Shown here: one piece after another, positions 31,136 through 40,342 of the stretch
Layout of the letters: every line of letters begins with the position of its first letter
Position numbering within the stretch: position 1 is the stretch's first letter
Source: DSPP01 sp964607165
GTDB lineage: Bacteria > Zixibacteria > MSB-5A5 > DSPP01
NCBI GenBank assembly: GCA_964607165.1
Contig: CAZSIT010000002.1
Span: 62,001-126,000, forward strand
DNA length: 64,000 bases
Reading direction: 5' to 3'
Position numbers and translations under genes: made by a program
Notes under the pieces: model-generated
What the model saw: only the letters and a program-made list of their open reading frames with translations
The model's database searches: none
What the model was told of the DNA's origin: nothing

Positions 31136-32922
31136 TTTTCTTGCTCCCTTTTTGATTCATAAGGCGGAGCGGCAAATCCTATCCGCCCCAGCGCTTCTTG
31201 CGCCTTGTGCGCCATTTCCCGATCCTTTTTCCCTGCCAAGCTGGACAAAAAAGAGGCCGCAGCGTTGCCACAGAAGCCCAAAGCTTCCACCGCCAAAAGC
31301 TTTTCATTGTGCAGCTCTCTACGCTCAAAAAATGAAAATTGTTTTATCTTGTTTACGAGCGGCAACACCGCCTCTTCCTGACCGGTTTTTGCCGCGGCCA
31401 GAAACCAGGCCCTCTTCTCTTCGTCCGATTTCTTGGAAAAATTTTTCTCCTCCATGCCTTCCGCCAGAGGAGTCAAAAGTTCCTTTTTGCGGCATTGCGC
31501 CAAATATTTCAAAACCATAATGCGCACTTTTTCATCATCATCTCTTAACGCCTCCGCCATCAAAAGGTAGGCTTTCGGAGTGCCGACGTGAGCCAGAGCG
31601 GTCAGGGCTTCTTTTTTAACTCGAGGATCGGGGTGAATTAACGGTTTTTTCAGATAGTCAATCGCCCGCTCACCGCCGATTTTCCCCAGAACGGCGGTGA
31701 CGTTGCGCACCACAAACCAGCGCTTGTCGTACACGGCGTTGCCGACAAGGTCCAAAACTTCAATTCCCCGGGCCTCCAGTACCCGGCAGACGGCTCTTCG
31801 GAAAGCGAAGCTTTCCAAGTCTCCCAGCATTCCGACCATATGCGTAAAAGCGGTGCGCCCCAGGCCGGAAAGGTAGACTTCAAACTGCTCGGCAGAGGCA
31901 TCGGGAATGGTGTTGGCGGCTTTGACCGCTGAAGCAATCCGGTTGCGGTCACCGGCCCTTTGATGAAGTTCCAAAAGTTTTTCTCTTTTCCGGGGCGATT
32001 CTTCACCTACCATATCCCCAACCTCACGCGCCGTCGTCAAAATTTTGTGGCAGCCGGAAAAGTCTCCCTTTTCCAGCCGCTCGTCGAAAAGCCTTCTTAA
32101 AATGGAAACCGTTTCATCAAACTCCGCTTTCTGGTTTTCCTGCAGAAGAATCTCTTTCAAAATGAACAGCTCTTGAGAAAATGGGTCAAAGCCGGCTTCC
32201 GCCGCCAGGCAGCCTTTAATTCCTTCTATTTCTTCTTTTTCTAACTCTTCCGGATTTCCTAAAAGCTCGACTAAGTCCCGAACGTGCGGATGGTGGGATT
32301 GTTTCGGGTCTTTTTTCTCTTCCTCGGTGAGGGAAACGACGACCGGCTTAGTTTCATCGAAGGCGATTTGGCCATATTCGATGCGGGCCGTATCTTCAAA
32401 CTCGGGCACAAAGGGGGTCAAATCCAAACTTTGCGTTACCGGAGATTCCACCACTTGAAAACGGATGTGCACCAACTCTTTTTCCCAGAGTTTGGTCACC
32501 AAATCATCCGGCGCTTCCTCGGTTTTGACGGAGTCGGCCGGTTTTTCCCCTCTAAACTGCGCCACTTCCCGAAAGGCTTCAAGAAAAGAGAGAATTTCAT
32601 CCGCCGTCGTTTCGGCGTCAAAAGTTACCTCCCGGATTCCATCCATATGCATGCGCGTGGCGATCGATTCTTCCCGACTGCTTTCCACAAAGACTTTTTC
32701 CCCCTCGAACCAGAATTCTCCCGGCTTAACAGCCAAAAAGACCCTCCCTTGGCAGGACAAAAACTGGCAAAATTTTTCGGAGAAATTCTTCTTGAATTCC
32801 TTGGGGAGGGGATTATCCGGTGGATACAGTACTACAATCTTGACCGTTTTGGAAAACAAGCCGAATAGAAATTTCAGCTCTTCGATTTTGGCTTTATCGC
32901 CAACGATTTTTTCTTCAGTCAA
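31132..32922 (-). CDS. HEAT-repeat protein paired with HD-GYP
   Basis: The start is taken at TTG 32922 because AAGGGGAG lies 6 nt upstream; a longer frame from GTG 32973 exists but lacks such a site. The 596-residue product has an N-terminal alpha/beta region and an acidic middle. Helical repeats from about residue 390 (VRRNVTAVLGKIGG-like, HPDPRVKKEALTALAHVG, DDDEKVRIMVLKYLAQC) are typical HEAT/PBS-lyase-like units. Such repeats scaffold protein complexes. The N-terminus (IEELKFLFGLFSKTVKIVVLYPPDNP) resembles the N-terminal part of the HD-GYP partner (LVNGLFVLFRTAELYDSSHP), which suggests a shared domain. Function unknown, probably regulation with the HD-GYP protein. Confidence 0.7.
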   Translation of the reverse strand: MTEEKIVGDKAKIEELKFLFGLFSKTVKIVVLYPPDNPLPKEFKKNFSEKFCQFLSCQGRVFLAVKPGEFWFEGEKVFVESSREESIATRMHMDGIREVTFDAETTADEILSFLEAFREVAQFRGEKPADSVKTEEAPDDLVTKLWEKELVHIRFQVVESPVTQSLDLTPFVPEFEDTARIEYGQIAFDETKPVVVSLTEEEKKDPKQSHHPHVRDLVELLGNPEELEKEEIEGIKGCLAAEAGFDPFSQELFILKEILLQENQKAEFDETVSILRRLFDERLEKGDFSGCHKILTTAREVGDMVGEESPRKREKLLELHQRAGDRNRIASAVKAANTIPDASAEQFEVYLSGLGRTAFTHMVGMLGDLESFAFRRAVCRVLEARGIEVLDLVGNAVYDKRWFVVRNVTAVLGKIGGERAIDYLKKPLIHPDPRVKKEALTALAHVGTPKAYLLMAEALRDDDEKVRIMVLKYLAQCRKKELLTPLAEGMEEKNFSKKSDEEKRAWFLAAAKTGQEEAVLPLVNKIKQFSFFERRELHNEKLLAVEALGFCGNAAASFLSSLAGKKDREMAHKAQEALGRIGFAAPPYESKREQEK

Positions 32923-33021
32923 ACAGGCTCCCCTTAAAAGAATAAAACCGAGCCGCCCCCCTCTGCGGCTCACATCTATATTTGTCGGTATAACCGGCGG
33001 TTTCTAAAGCGAACGGCAAGA

Positions 33022-33444
33022 TTAAGAGTTGCTTCTCTTTATCCTGTTTTGGACTACTAAATAAAATCCCAAAAGCGCCATTGCCGCCAAAAGCAGATTC
33101 AAATACAGCCGCGAAAAGGCTTCCTTGCCGGTGGAAATGCCCCAAAGACTGCCCCCAATCCGGTCAAAAATCAGGTTGCCGAACAGAAAGTTGACCGCCG
33201 CCAACAAAAAAATCACCCCGCCCGCGATGATAGCCCGCTGCTCCGGTTTGCGGGATAAAAGAAAAAGCGCAAAAAAGCCCCCCGCCAAGCCACACAAAGC
33301 CGGCACGAAAGCAAAGAAAGGAGAGTTAATGGCTAAGCCGGTGATAAACAGCCAGATAACCGAACCGAGCGCACCGCCCATAATGCCGATAGCCGCTCCG
33401 ATATTGAACGTCTTTTCCACTTGTGGTAAACCTTGTTGAACCAT
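33022..33444 (-). CDS. small membrane protein, four predicted helices
   Basis: A 140-residue protein starting MVQQGLPQVEK. An upstream in-frame TTG would add 32 residues but runs into the divergent promoter at 33519. Four hydrophobic segments are visible: ALGSVIWLFITGLAI, FAFVPALCGLAGGFFALFLL, AIIAGGVIFLLAAVNFLFG and LYLNLLLAAMALLGFYLVV. The tail is basic. No family is recognised. It lies upstream of the HEAT/HD-GYP unit on the same strand, about 100 nt away, and may be independent. Confidence 0.6.
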   Translation of the reverse strand: MVQQGLPQVEKTFNIGAAIGIMGGALGSVIWLFITGLAINSPFFAFVPALCGLAGGFFALFLLSRKPEQRAIIAGGVIFLLAAVNFLFGNLIFDRIGGSLWGISTGKEAFSRLYLNLLLAAMALLGFYLVVQNRIKRSNS

Positions 33445-33518
33445 AACATTATTATCGGCAACCGTAAAAGCGGATTTTAGGGGAATTTGCACTTCCCTGA
33501 AATGTGAAAGGTCATACC

Positions 33519-33547
33519 TTGACGGATAAGAGAGAAACAATTTTATT
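33519..33547 (+). promoter_or_regulatory. promoter of the DUF6978/DUF1828-like pair
   Basis: TTGACG (33519-33524), 17 nt, TTTATT (33542-33547). A GGGAGGAG ribosome site follows at about 33557, before ATG 33580. Like the AIPR promoter it is of sigma-70 type rather than the TTG-N20-TAnnTTTG form. Confidence 0.6.
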
Positions 33548-33579
33548 GTGCATGTTGGGAGGAGAATTTAAAACTTAAG

Positions 33580-34056
33580 ATGCCACTTCTTCAAGCCGAG
33601 GCGGATGCTCTTCTTCAAATGACAAAAGAATTTGTGGATGATGACCCAATTGAATTCCATCGGAATCAGCCGATGAACGCCGACCGCTTACTTCGGTCCG
33701 TCGATAGGCGAGAAGAATTTATATTGGACATTGAACGTGGAAATCGTAAACGTATTAGATTAAAGTTTCAAACAAGAGCGCGAAAAGTAATTGTATTAGC
33801 TCGATTTGAATTAAGCGGTCCGCCCCACAAAAACCCGCCCAATTCACCATATAGGCCAGGAGAATGGCTTAGCGAAAGCCATTTACATTTATACAAAGAA
33901 GGTTTTGAAGATAGGATTGCCTATGAACTTGCTGACGTGCCAAGCTTAGGAATCTCAGAAGTCCTTGCCGATAATCCGGGAGTAGAATACTTAGAGCATT
34001 TCATGAAGTTCTGTGGAATAAAATCTTGGCCTCCTATTCAAATGGTTCTTTTATGA
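33580..34056 (+). CDS. DUF6978-like protein, first gene of an AT-rich pair
   Basis: A 158-residue soluble protein. It resembles the DUF6978 group by its N-terminal ADALLQMTKEFVDDDP helix, a beta-rich core (EFILDIERGNRKRIRLKFQTRARK, VLARFELSG), the PHKNPPN...GEWLSESHLHLYKEGFEDRIAYEL block and a terminal helix (LEHFMKFCGI). No catalytic motif is evident. The assignment is from memory of the family pattern and is moderate. Its stop overlaps the next start (ATGA), so the two products are made together. Codon use is AT-rich against GC-richer neighbours. Confidence 0.55.
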   Translation: MPLLQAEADALLQMTKEFVDDDPIEFHRNQPMNADRLLRSVDRREEFILDIERGNRKRIRLKFQTRARKVIVLARFELSGPPHKNPPNSPYRPGEWLSESHLHLYKEGFEDRIAYELADVPSLGISEVLADNPGVEYLEHFMKFCGIKSWPPIQMVLL

Positions 34057-34829
34057 AAAAGAATGAATGCGAAAAATTAATTAAAAGTTATATGGATTGG
34101 CTAAAAGAAGGGATAAGCATCAAGGAAATGGAAAAATCTTGCCAGATTACTACTCCTTTCTTAGATCGGCACAATGATGCGCTTCAAATCTACGTTGAAA
34201 AACATGATGGCAGTTTGCGCCTAACTGATGATGGGTATACCATTATGGATCTCCGGGCAAGCGGATTAGAACTATCTGGGGAGAAAAGAATTGGACATCT
34301 GCAAGCTATCCTAAATGGGTTTGGTGTTCATTTGGATAAGGATGAAATTTTTGTAGTTACTACACCCCGTGATTTTCCTCAAAAGAAACATAATCTTGTT
34401 CAGGCTATTCTGGAAATAAACGACATGTTTGTAATGGCACGAGAATACGTTTCCTCATTATTTAAGGAAGATGTGACGAAATTTTTACAACAGAATCAAG
34501 TCCCTATATTTGCGGACCTAAAACTGAGCGGTAAAACTGGGCTTGATCACAAATTCGATTTTGGATTGCCCAAAACCGCTACAAGGCCTGAACGGGTTCT
34601 TCAAGCCATTAATAACTTGACAAAAGAGCAGACTTTTTCATTTGCTTTTTCTATTGCCGATGTAAACGCGATAAGGCACGAACCTTTAGGAGCGTACACT
34701 TTTCTTAACGATATTGAGCATTCTCCGCCAGAGGAATTTATGGCTGCGTTAAGAGCCTACTCTGTAGTGCCACTTCTTTGGAGTAAGCGTGAAGGCACGC
34801 TATCACAACTAAACGGAGGAAAAGAATAG
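34053..34829 (+). CDS. DUF1828/DUF1829-domain protein
   Basis: A 258-residue protein; ATG 34053 overlaps the upstream stop as ATGA. The N-terminal half matches DUF1828 (TTPFLDRHNDALQIYVEKHDGSLRLTDDGYTIMDLRASG). The C-terminal half, from about residue 125, fits DUF1829 (DLKLSGKTGLDHKFDFGLPK, then PERVLQAINNLTKEQ and FLND). These domains occur together in accessory regions of many bacteria; their biochemical role is not established to my knowledge. The second half has a PD-(D/E)xK-like feel (D-x-K in DLKLSGK) but the pattern is too loose to claim nuclease activity. Confidence 0.68.
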   Translation: MKKNECEKLIKSYMDWLKEGISIKEMEKSCQITTPFLDRHNDALQIYVEKHDGSLRLTDDGYTIMDLRASGLELSGEKRIGHLQAILNGFGVHLDKDEIFVVTTPRDFPQKKHNLVQAILEINDMFVMAREYVSSLFKEDVTKFLQQNQVPIFADLKLSGKTGLDHKFDFGLPKTATRPERVLQAINNLTKEQTFSFAFSIADVNAIRHEPLGAYTFLNDIEHSPPEEFMAALRAYSVVPLLWSKREGTLSQLNGGKE

Positions 34830-34871
34830 ATTTTCACTATTCTTAACAGTAGGTGGAGTTACTCTAAAGTT

Positions 34872-36698
34872 TTATTCCACCGTAACGCTTTTGGCCAAGT
34901 TGCGGGGCTGGTCCACGTTGCAGCCGCGCAGAACGGCGATGTGGTAGGCCAAAAGCTGAAGCGGAATGACCGAAAGCATCGGCGTTAAAGCCGGAAGGGT
35001 GGCGGGAATATGAATGACGTGGTCGGCCAAATTACCAATTTCCGTGTCCCCATCGGTCGCCACGGCAATCACCTGCCCCCGGCGGGCTTTGATTTCCTGA
35101 ATGCTGGAGACCACCTTGTCGTAAATCGGGTCTTTCAGGGCAATCACCACCACCGGCATATTTTCGTCGATTAAGGCAATCGGGCCATGCTTCATTTCCG
35201 CCGCCGGATACCCTTCGGCATGGATGTAGGAGATTTCTTTCAGTTTCAAAGCCCCTTCCAAAGCCACCGGAAAGTTGATGCCGCGACCGAGATAGAGGAA
35301 ATTGTTTTTGGTATGATATTTTTCAGCCAATTCCTTAATCTGGTCTTCATTTTCCAATATCTTTTTGACCAATGCGGGGATTTTTTCCAGCTCGGTGATG
35401 AACTCCTTGCCCCGTTCCAAGGACAAGGTGCGCATCCGGCCTAAAAGCAAAGTAATCAAAGCCAAAGTCATCACCTGCCCGGTGAAAGCCTTGGTGGAGG
35501 CGACCCCGATTTCCGGCCCGGCGTGAATATACAGACCGCCGGAGGCCTCGCGGGCGATGGTGGAGCCGACCACATTGCAGATGGCGAGTACTTTTGCTCC
35601 TCTGCGTTTGGCTTCGCGTTGGGCGGCCAACGTGTCTGCCGTTTCGCCCGATTGCGAAATGGCAAAAACAATCGTTCCCGGATTGATAACCGGCGAGCGG
35701 TAGCGAAACTCGGAGGCATATTCCACTTCCACCGGAATCTGGGCCGTCTCTTCAATCATATACTCCCCCACCAGCCCGGCATGCCAGGAAGTTCCGCAGG
35801 CGGTGATGATGATTCTATCCACGGTGGACAAATCTTGTGGAGTTAGACGTAAACCGGACAGTCGCGCCGTCCCTTCGGTAAAATTCAGGCGTCCGCGCAG
35901 GCAATTTTCGAGCGTGTTGGGCTGCTCGGAAATCTCTTTTTGCATAAAGTGAGAAAAACCCTCTTTTTCCGCCTCTTCCAAATTCCAGGAAATTTCTTCC
36001 AGTTTGGGAGTCACTTCCACTTTGTCTATGGTGGAAACCGCAAAACCATCTTTGCGAATGCGGGCGATTTCCTTGTCTTCCATATATACCACCTGATTGG
36101 TGTAGCGCAAAATGGCGGCTACGTCGGAAGCAACGAAGTTCTCATTTTCTCCGCGCCCGATAAGGATGGGAGAGCCGCGGCGGGCAGCGACGATTTCGTC
36201 CGGATTATCTTCGTGCAAGCAGGCTATGCCGTAAGTCCCTTCCACCTGTGACAGCGCCTCGCGCGTGGCATCCAACAGATCGCCATCGTAATGTTCTTCT
36301 ATCAGATGCACCAGCACTTCCGTGTCCGTCTCGGTGCGGAAGATATGCCCCTTTTCGGCCAAAACTTCGCGCAAGGTTTTATAGTTTTCGATGATACCAT
36401 TATGAATGAGCGCCAGCTTGCCTTTGCAATCGGTGTGGGGGTGGGCGTTTTTATCGGACGGCTCGCCGTGAGTAGCCCAGCGGGTGTGGGCGATGCCAAT
36501 GCCGGCGGAGAACTTATTTCCTTCCAAAATCTGGTCCAAAACGGAGATTTTTCCGGCCGCCTTTTTGACCACCATCGCGCCCTTTTCGAGAATGGCGATT
36601 CCGGCCGAATCGTACCCGCGATATTCGAGGCGGTGAATCCCCTCCATCAAAATGGGAACCGCTTTTTTCTCCCCCACGTAACCGACTATGCCGCACAT
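34872..36698 (-). CDS. glmS: glutamine-fructose-6-phosphate aminotransferase (GlmS)
   Basis: GlmS makes glucosamine-6-phosphate from fructose-6-phosphate and glutamine, the first step towards UDP-GlcNAc. The 608-residue protein begins MCGIVGYVG, where Cys2 becomes the N-terminal nucleophile of the glutaminase domain, with HTRWATHG and GNHS-like blocks. The two SIS isomerase domains follow (TACGTSWHAGLVG, SQSGETADTLAA, YLGRGINFPVALEGALKLKEISY, HAEGYPAAEMKHGPIALI). It ends in the DQPRNLAKSVTVE typical C-terminus. glmM lies 9 nt upstream on the same strand, so the two are probably one transcript. Confidence 0.97.
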   Translation of the reverse strand: MCGIVGYVGEKKAVPILMEGIHRLEYRGYDSAGIAILEKGAMVVKKAAGKISVLDQILEGNKFSAGIGIAHTRWATHGEPSDKNAHPHTDCKGKLALIHNGIIENYKTLREVLAEKGHIFRTETDTEVLVHLIEEHYDGDLLDATREALSQVEGTYGIACLHEDNPDEIVAARRGSPILIGRGENENFVASDVAAILRYTNQVVYMEDKEIARIRKDGFAVSTIDKVEVTPKLEEISWNLEEAEKEGFSHFMQKEISEQPNTLENCLRGRLNFTEGTARLSGLRLTPQDLSTVDRIIITACGTSWHAGLVGEYMIEETAQIPVEVEYASEFRYRSPVINPGTIVFAISQSGETADTLAAQREAKRRGAKVLAICNVVGSTIAREASGGLYIHAGPEIGVASTKAFTGQVMTLALITLLLGRMRTLSLERGKEFITELEKIPALVKKILENEDQIKELAEKYHTKNNFLYLGRGINFPVALEGALKLKEISYIHAEGYPAAEMKHGPIALIDENMPVVVIALKDPIYDKVVSSIQEIKARRGQVIAVATDGDTEIGNLADHVIHIPATLPALTPMLSVIPLQLLAYHIAVLRGCNVDQPRNLAKSVTVE

Positions 36699-36707
36699 AA
36701 TTTTTCC

Positions 36708-38060
36708 TTAACGAGTTAGAAGTTCTTTAAGTTCAACCGCTTTAGCTTCCGCCCAGCCGGGCTTTCCCTCCACGCTCAGACGCCAGATCGGTTCGGTGTT
36801 GGAAAGGCGAACCTGAAACCAGCCTTCCGGCAGGCCGACCCACAATCCGTCCCGTTTATCTTTTCCGCTTTTGGGATGCATTTTTTCAATTTTCCTCAAT
36901 ATCCCCTTTATATCCGCTCGGGCAGATAAAGTTCCCTTGCTTTTAATAAAGCTAAATTTTGGGAGGGAGTCAACCAATTCCCCCAGCGTTTTCCCCGAAG
37001 TGGCCAGATGGGAAAGCACCAAAGCCGCGCCAATTAAGGCATCCCGGCCTGCATGCAGCTGCGGTAGTATGACACCGCCGTTTCCTTCCCCGCCAATAAC
37101 TCCTTTATACTTTTTCAGACCGAGCGATACGTGCGCTTCTCCCACCGGGGTGCGATGGCAGGGCTGACCCTGTTTTTTGGCCACATCGGCATTCATTTGC
37201 GAAGTGGAGAGGTTGATGACCACCGGCCCGGGCATTCGCGATAAAACATAATCAACGACTAAGGCCAGGGTATATTCTTCACCCACCGCCTTGCCCTTTT
37301 CGGAAACTAACGCCAGCCGATCGGCATCGGGGTCAACCGCCATTCCCAAATCAGCCCTGGTCTCGGAAACTTTGGCTTCAAGCTGGCCCAAATTCTCCGG
37401 TATCGGCTCGGGATTGTGGGGAAAAAGCCCGTTGGGAGTTGTGTTTAAGCCAATAACATTGCAACCCAACTTCTTTAAGAGTAAAGGCAAAGCAGAGTAG
37501 CCGGCGCCATTCACGCAATCGACGACAACTTTGAAGCACCGGGATGCTACCACTTCTTTGTTGACCAATGATAAGGCCAAAATTTTCTCGATATGGGAAT
37601 CTACGGCGGTGTCCCACTTATCTTTCTTCCCCAACTGATCGAATTTTTTCCAATCGCCGGTCGATTTTGCCAGTTTCTTTAATTTCTCGACTTCTCGAGG
37701 AGTTAAAAACGTACTGTCGCTACGGAAAAACTTTAGTGCATTCCAGGGAGCCGGATTATGACTGGCGGTGACCATTACGCCGCCGGCCAGTTTTTTCTCC
37801 AAGATGGCCATCGCAAGAGTTGGTGTTGGAACAATTCCAAGGGTCAACACATCAATGCCGGCAGCCAGCAAATTTCCGACAACTAAATTTTCAATCGCTT
37901 CGCCGGAGGGGCGGGTATCGCGCCCGACAGCTACCGTGCCTTTTTTAATCAGCCGGGCAAAGGCGGAAACATAGATGGTTACAATTTCCGGGGTGAGCGA
38001 TTCCCCCACAATTCCCCGAATGCCGGAAACGGAAACGAGCGGCTCTTTTCTCCCTTTCAC
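36708..38060 (-). CDS. glmM: phosphoglucosamine mutase-type phosphohexomutase (GlmM-like)
   Basis: The 450-residue alpha-D-phosphohexomutase has the active-site serine loop VTASHNPAPWNALKF, the metal-binding DPDADRLAL, the sugar-specificity loop GGEGNGGVILP and the phosphate-binding RLSNTEPIWRLSVEG. Placement directly ahead of glmS supports glucosamine-6-phosphate to glucosamine-1-phosphate conversion, but the GEGNGG loop resembles phosphomannomutase/phosphoglucomutase proteins of the same family, so broader specificity is possible. The GTG start lies 4 nt after a -7 box, which suggests a leaderless transcript sharing its promoter design with murQ. Confidence 0.88.
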   Translation of the reverse strand: MKGRKEPLVSVSGIRGIVGESLTPEIVTIYVSAFARLIKKGTVAVGRDTRPSGEAIENLVVGNLLAAGIDVLTLGIVPTPTLAMAILEKKLAGGVMVTASHNPAPWNALKFFRSDSTFLTPREVEKLKKLAKSTGDWKKFDQLGKKDKWDTAVDSHIEKILALSLVNKEVVASRCFKVVVDCVNGAGYSALPLLLKKLGCNVIGLNTTPNGLFPHNPEPIPENLGQLEAKVSETRADLGMAVDPDADRLALVSEKGKAVGEEYTLALVVDYVLSRMPGPVVINLSTSQMNADVAKKQGQPCHRTPVGEAHVSLGLKKYKGVIGGEGNGGVILPQLHAGRDALIGAALVLSHLATSGKTLGELVDSLPKFSFIKSKGTLSARADIKGILRKIEKMHPKSGKDKRDGLWVGLPEGWFQVRLSNTEPIWRLSVEGKPGWAEAKAVELKELLTR

Positions 38061-38064
38061 GCCG

Positions 38065-38095
38065 AGAAATTAGAGCCGTTAGCTGGTTTTGTCAA
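38065..38095 (-). promoter_or_regulatory. FCB-type leaderless promoter of glmM
   Basis: On the minus strand: TTG (38095-38093), 20 nt, TAATTTCT (38072-38065), 4 nt, GTG start 38060. The block is nearly identical to the murQ promoter at 62635-62665 (both TTGACAAAACC, then CGGCTCTAATTTC). Confidence 0.7.
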
Positions 38096-38138
38096 AGAAT
38101 GTAACGTACGAGAGTAAAAGACTAAATGGTAAAAGATA

Positions 38139-38942
38139 TTAGTCTTTTAGTGCCTGCTCCAAAAGCTCGGCCAGGCGCACGCCGGCCCTGGAAAGTTGTT
38201 CGCGGGCGACGGGACGCATTTTATTCTGATAGCTTTTTCCCAATTTTTCTCCCTCATGGTCCCGGTAGTGAGGATAAATTACATCTTTTGCGATACCCCA
38301 ACTCTCGATCGTCCAATTTGCGACGTTACCCTTTTTCCAATCCGCAACTTCCTGGCCGCTAATTTTGTCTTCCAGTTTGCGGGCCAAAGCAATCGGGTCT
38401 TCTGTGTCGGAGCGCTCGATTACGCCATCCCAGAGGGCGTGAAGTTTTACTTTACGTTTGAAAAAGCGGACTTTTTTGTCGTTGCCTCCCTTATCATTGT
38501 CATCGGAACAGTGCAAAGGCTGGTGCAAGTCGCCTACCAAATGGACGATGAATTTTAAAGCTTCTTCGCGCTGCGGCTGGGAGTTATGCGGGTTTTTCAA
38601 AATTTTTATCCATTCCCCAATCTGATTGGTAACGCAATTGCCGCTCGGGCAGTAGAGGGAGAGATCGGTGGGATTCGGGTTTTCGTGGATATTGATGTCG
38701 ATGAAGTGCCAAGGGCGGGTTTTTGGGCGTCCCCTTTTGATTTCATCCGCCCACATCGCCACATCGGCCAGATGCACATCTTCCCCCAGAATTTCGGCAA
38801 TTTTGTCCAGCGCCTTGTCGCTTAGCCGGTCTTCAGCAATCTGGGCCACGGTTTGATGCCCCAACCGCCCCCAAGGCCAAGCTGTGGTGGTAAATGTTAA
38901 AACGGCAAGTAATGATATTAAGTATCTATTTTTCTGATTCAT
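38139..38942 (-). CDS. secreted S1/P1-type nuclease
   Basis: A 267-residue zinc-dependent nuclease/phosphodiesterase of the S1/P1 family, exported by a signal peptide (YLISLLAVLTFTTTA) so that the mature protein begins WPWGRLGHQ, whose Trp N-terminus is a zinc ligand in the family. Other visible ligands: MWADEIK, PWHFIDIN, HLVGDLHQPLHC, GGNDKK and LHALWD. It would degrade single-stranded DNA or RNA, or remove 3' phosphates, in the periplasm or outside, perhaps for phosphate or nucleotide scavenging. Length is typical of the bacterial type. Confidence 0.92.
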   Translation of the reverse strand: MNQKNRYLISLLAVLTFTTTAWPWGRLGHQTVAQIAEDRLSDKALDKIAEILGEDVHLADVAMWADEIKRGRPKTRPWHFIDINIHENPNPTDLSLYCPSGNCVTNQIGEWIKILKNPHNSQPQREEALKFIVHLVGDLHQPLHCSDDNDKGGNDKKVRFFKRKVKLHALWDGVIERSDTEDPIALARKLEDKISGQEVADWKKGNVANWTIESWGIAKDVIYPHYRDHEGEKLGKSYQNKMRPVAREQLSRAGVRLAELLEQALKD

Positions 38943-38977
38943 AGTTTACCCTTCATTTTTGCAAGGTTAGATATAAT

Positions 38978-40342
38978 CTACTTCCCAATACAAAACTTCG
39001 AAAAAATCCGGCCTAAAATATCTTCGGTGACGATTTGGCCGGTGATTTCGCCGAGCGAATCCACCGCGCGGCGGAGTTCGAAGGCGACCAGCTCCAAGCC
39101 CTTCCCCCGCTCCAGGCCCCTTCTGGCGCGCAAGAGATAGACGAAGCCTTTGGCCAGCGCTTCTTTATGGCGGGCGGAGGTGACCAAAACCGATTCGGTG
39201 CCGGAAGAAGGAAGCGCCAGCTTGGCGATTTTTTCTTTCAGCCCGTCCAGGCCGATACCTAAAGTGGCGGAGATATAGAGGGCACCATTGGATTCAGCTA
39301 ATGATGGATTTTCGGGCACCAAGTCGACCTTGTTATAGAGTAAAAGTTTCTTGCGGTTTTGATACTGGGACAAAAGGCGCTGGTCTTCATCAGTCGGTTT
39401 TTGGGAAGCATCCAGCATCAATAAAACCAAATCACTTTTTTCTATCGCTTCTTCGGTACGGCGCATTCCCTCTTTTTCGATTTTTCCTCCCTTTTCGCGC
39501 AGGCCGGCGGTATCGACCAGGCGGACGGGAACGCCGGAAAAGATGGCCCATTCTTCAATTGTGTCGCGCGTCGTCCCTGGCACCGGCGTGACTATGGCGC
39601 GCTCTTTTTGCAGAAGCGCATTCAGCAAGCTCGATTTGCCGACATTTGGGCGACCGGCGATGACGACCGAATATCCTTCACGCAGGACTTTCCCTTCTTT
39701 GAAACTTTTGGCTAAAGTGCGGACTTGGGCAATTACATCGGAGAGCGTTTTCGTAATCTGACCTGCGCGCTGGGGTTCGATACCTTCTTCCGGGAAGTCC
39801 AGATTAGCTTCCACTTCGGCTAAGACATCCAAAAGCGATTCGCGCAGTTGATTAACTTTTTTGGACAAAGTCCCTTCGAGTTGCTCCAGGCTGGCGCGGC
39901 GGGAAGCGTCCGATTGAGCGGAAATTAAATCCGCCACTGCCTCGGCCTGGGCCAAGTCGATGCGGCCGTTCAAAAAGGCACGCTGGGTGAACTCGCCGGG
40001 ATGGGCAGGTCTTGCCCCTGCTCGAACCAGCAACTCCACAATGGCAGAAACGACCGGCCGGCCGCCGTGGCAGGAGATTTCGACCGAATCTTCGGCAGTG
40101 TAGGATTTGGGGGCGCGGAAAACGGAGGCAAGAACCTCGTCCACTTTCTCTTTGGTAGCCGGGTCAATTATAAAGCCGTGGTGGATGGTATGGGAGGGAG
40201 CGTCGGAGATCTTGGTGCCACAGAAAACCGAGTCGGCAATGACAAAAGCTCTTTTGCCGGAAAGGCGGATGATGGCCAAAGCCGCTTCGCCCGGAGCGGT
40301 TGCTGGAGCGACTATCGTATCTTCGGACAGAAAATCGGTCAT
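38978..40342 (-). CDS. mnmE: tRNA modification GTPase MnmE
   Basis: MnmE, with MnmG, forms the 5-carboxymethylaminomethyl modification at wobble U34 of tRNAs. The 454-residue protein has the N-terminal folate-binding domain (DTIVAPATAPGEAALAIIRLSG), a helical domain and the inserted G domain: G1 GRPNVGKSSL, G2 TTRD, G3 DTAGLRE, G4 NKVD. It ends FCIGK with the C-x-G-K catalytic motif intact. Its start overlaps the dprA stop by ATGA, so it is translated with dprA. Confidence 0.96.
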   Translation of the reverse strand: MTDFLSEDTIVAPATAPGEAALAIIRLSGKRAFVIADSVFCGTKISDAPSHTIHHGFIIDPATKEKVDEVLASVFRAPKSYTAEDSVEISCHGGRPVVSAIVELLVRAGARPAHPGEFTQRAFLNGRIDLAQAEAVADLISAQSDASRRASLEQLEGTLSKKVNQLRESLLDVLAEVEANLDFPEEGIEPQRAGQITKTLSDVIAQVRTLAKSFKEGKVLREGYSVVIAGRPNVGKSSLLNALLQKERAIVTPVPGTTRDTIEEWAIFSGVPVRLVDTAGLREKGGKIEKEGMRRTEEAIEKSDLVLLMLDASQKPTDEDQRLLSQYQNRKKLLLYNKVDLVPENPSLAESNGALYISATLGIGLDGLKEKIAKLALPSSGTESVLVTSARHKEALAKGFVYLLRARRGLERGKGLELVAFELRRAVDSLGEITGQIVTEDILGRIFSKFCIGK

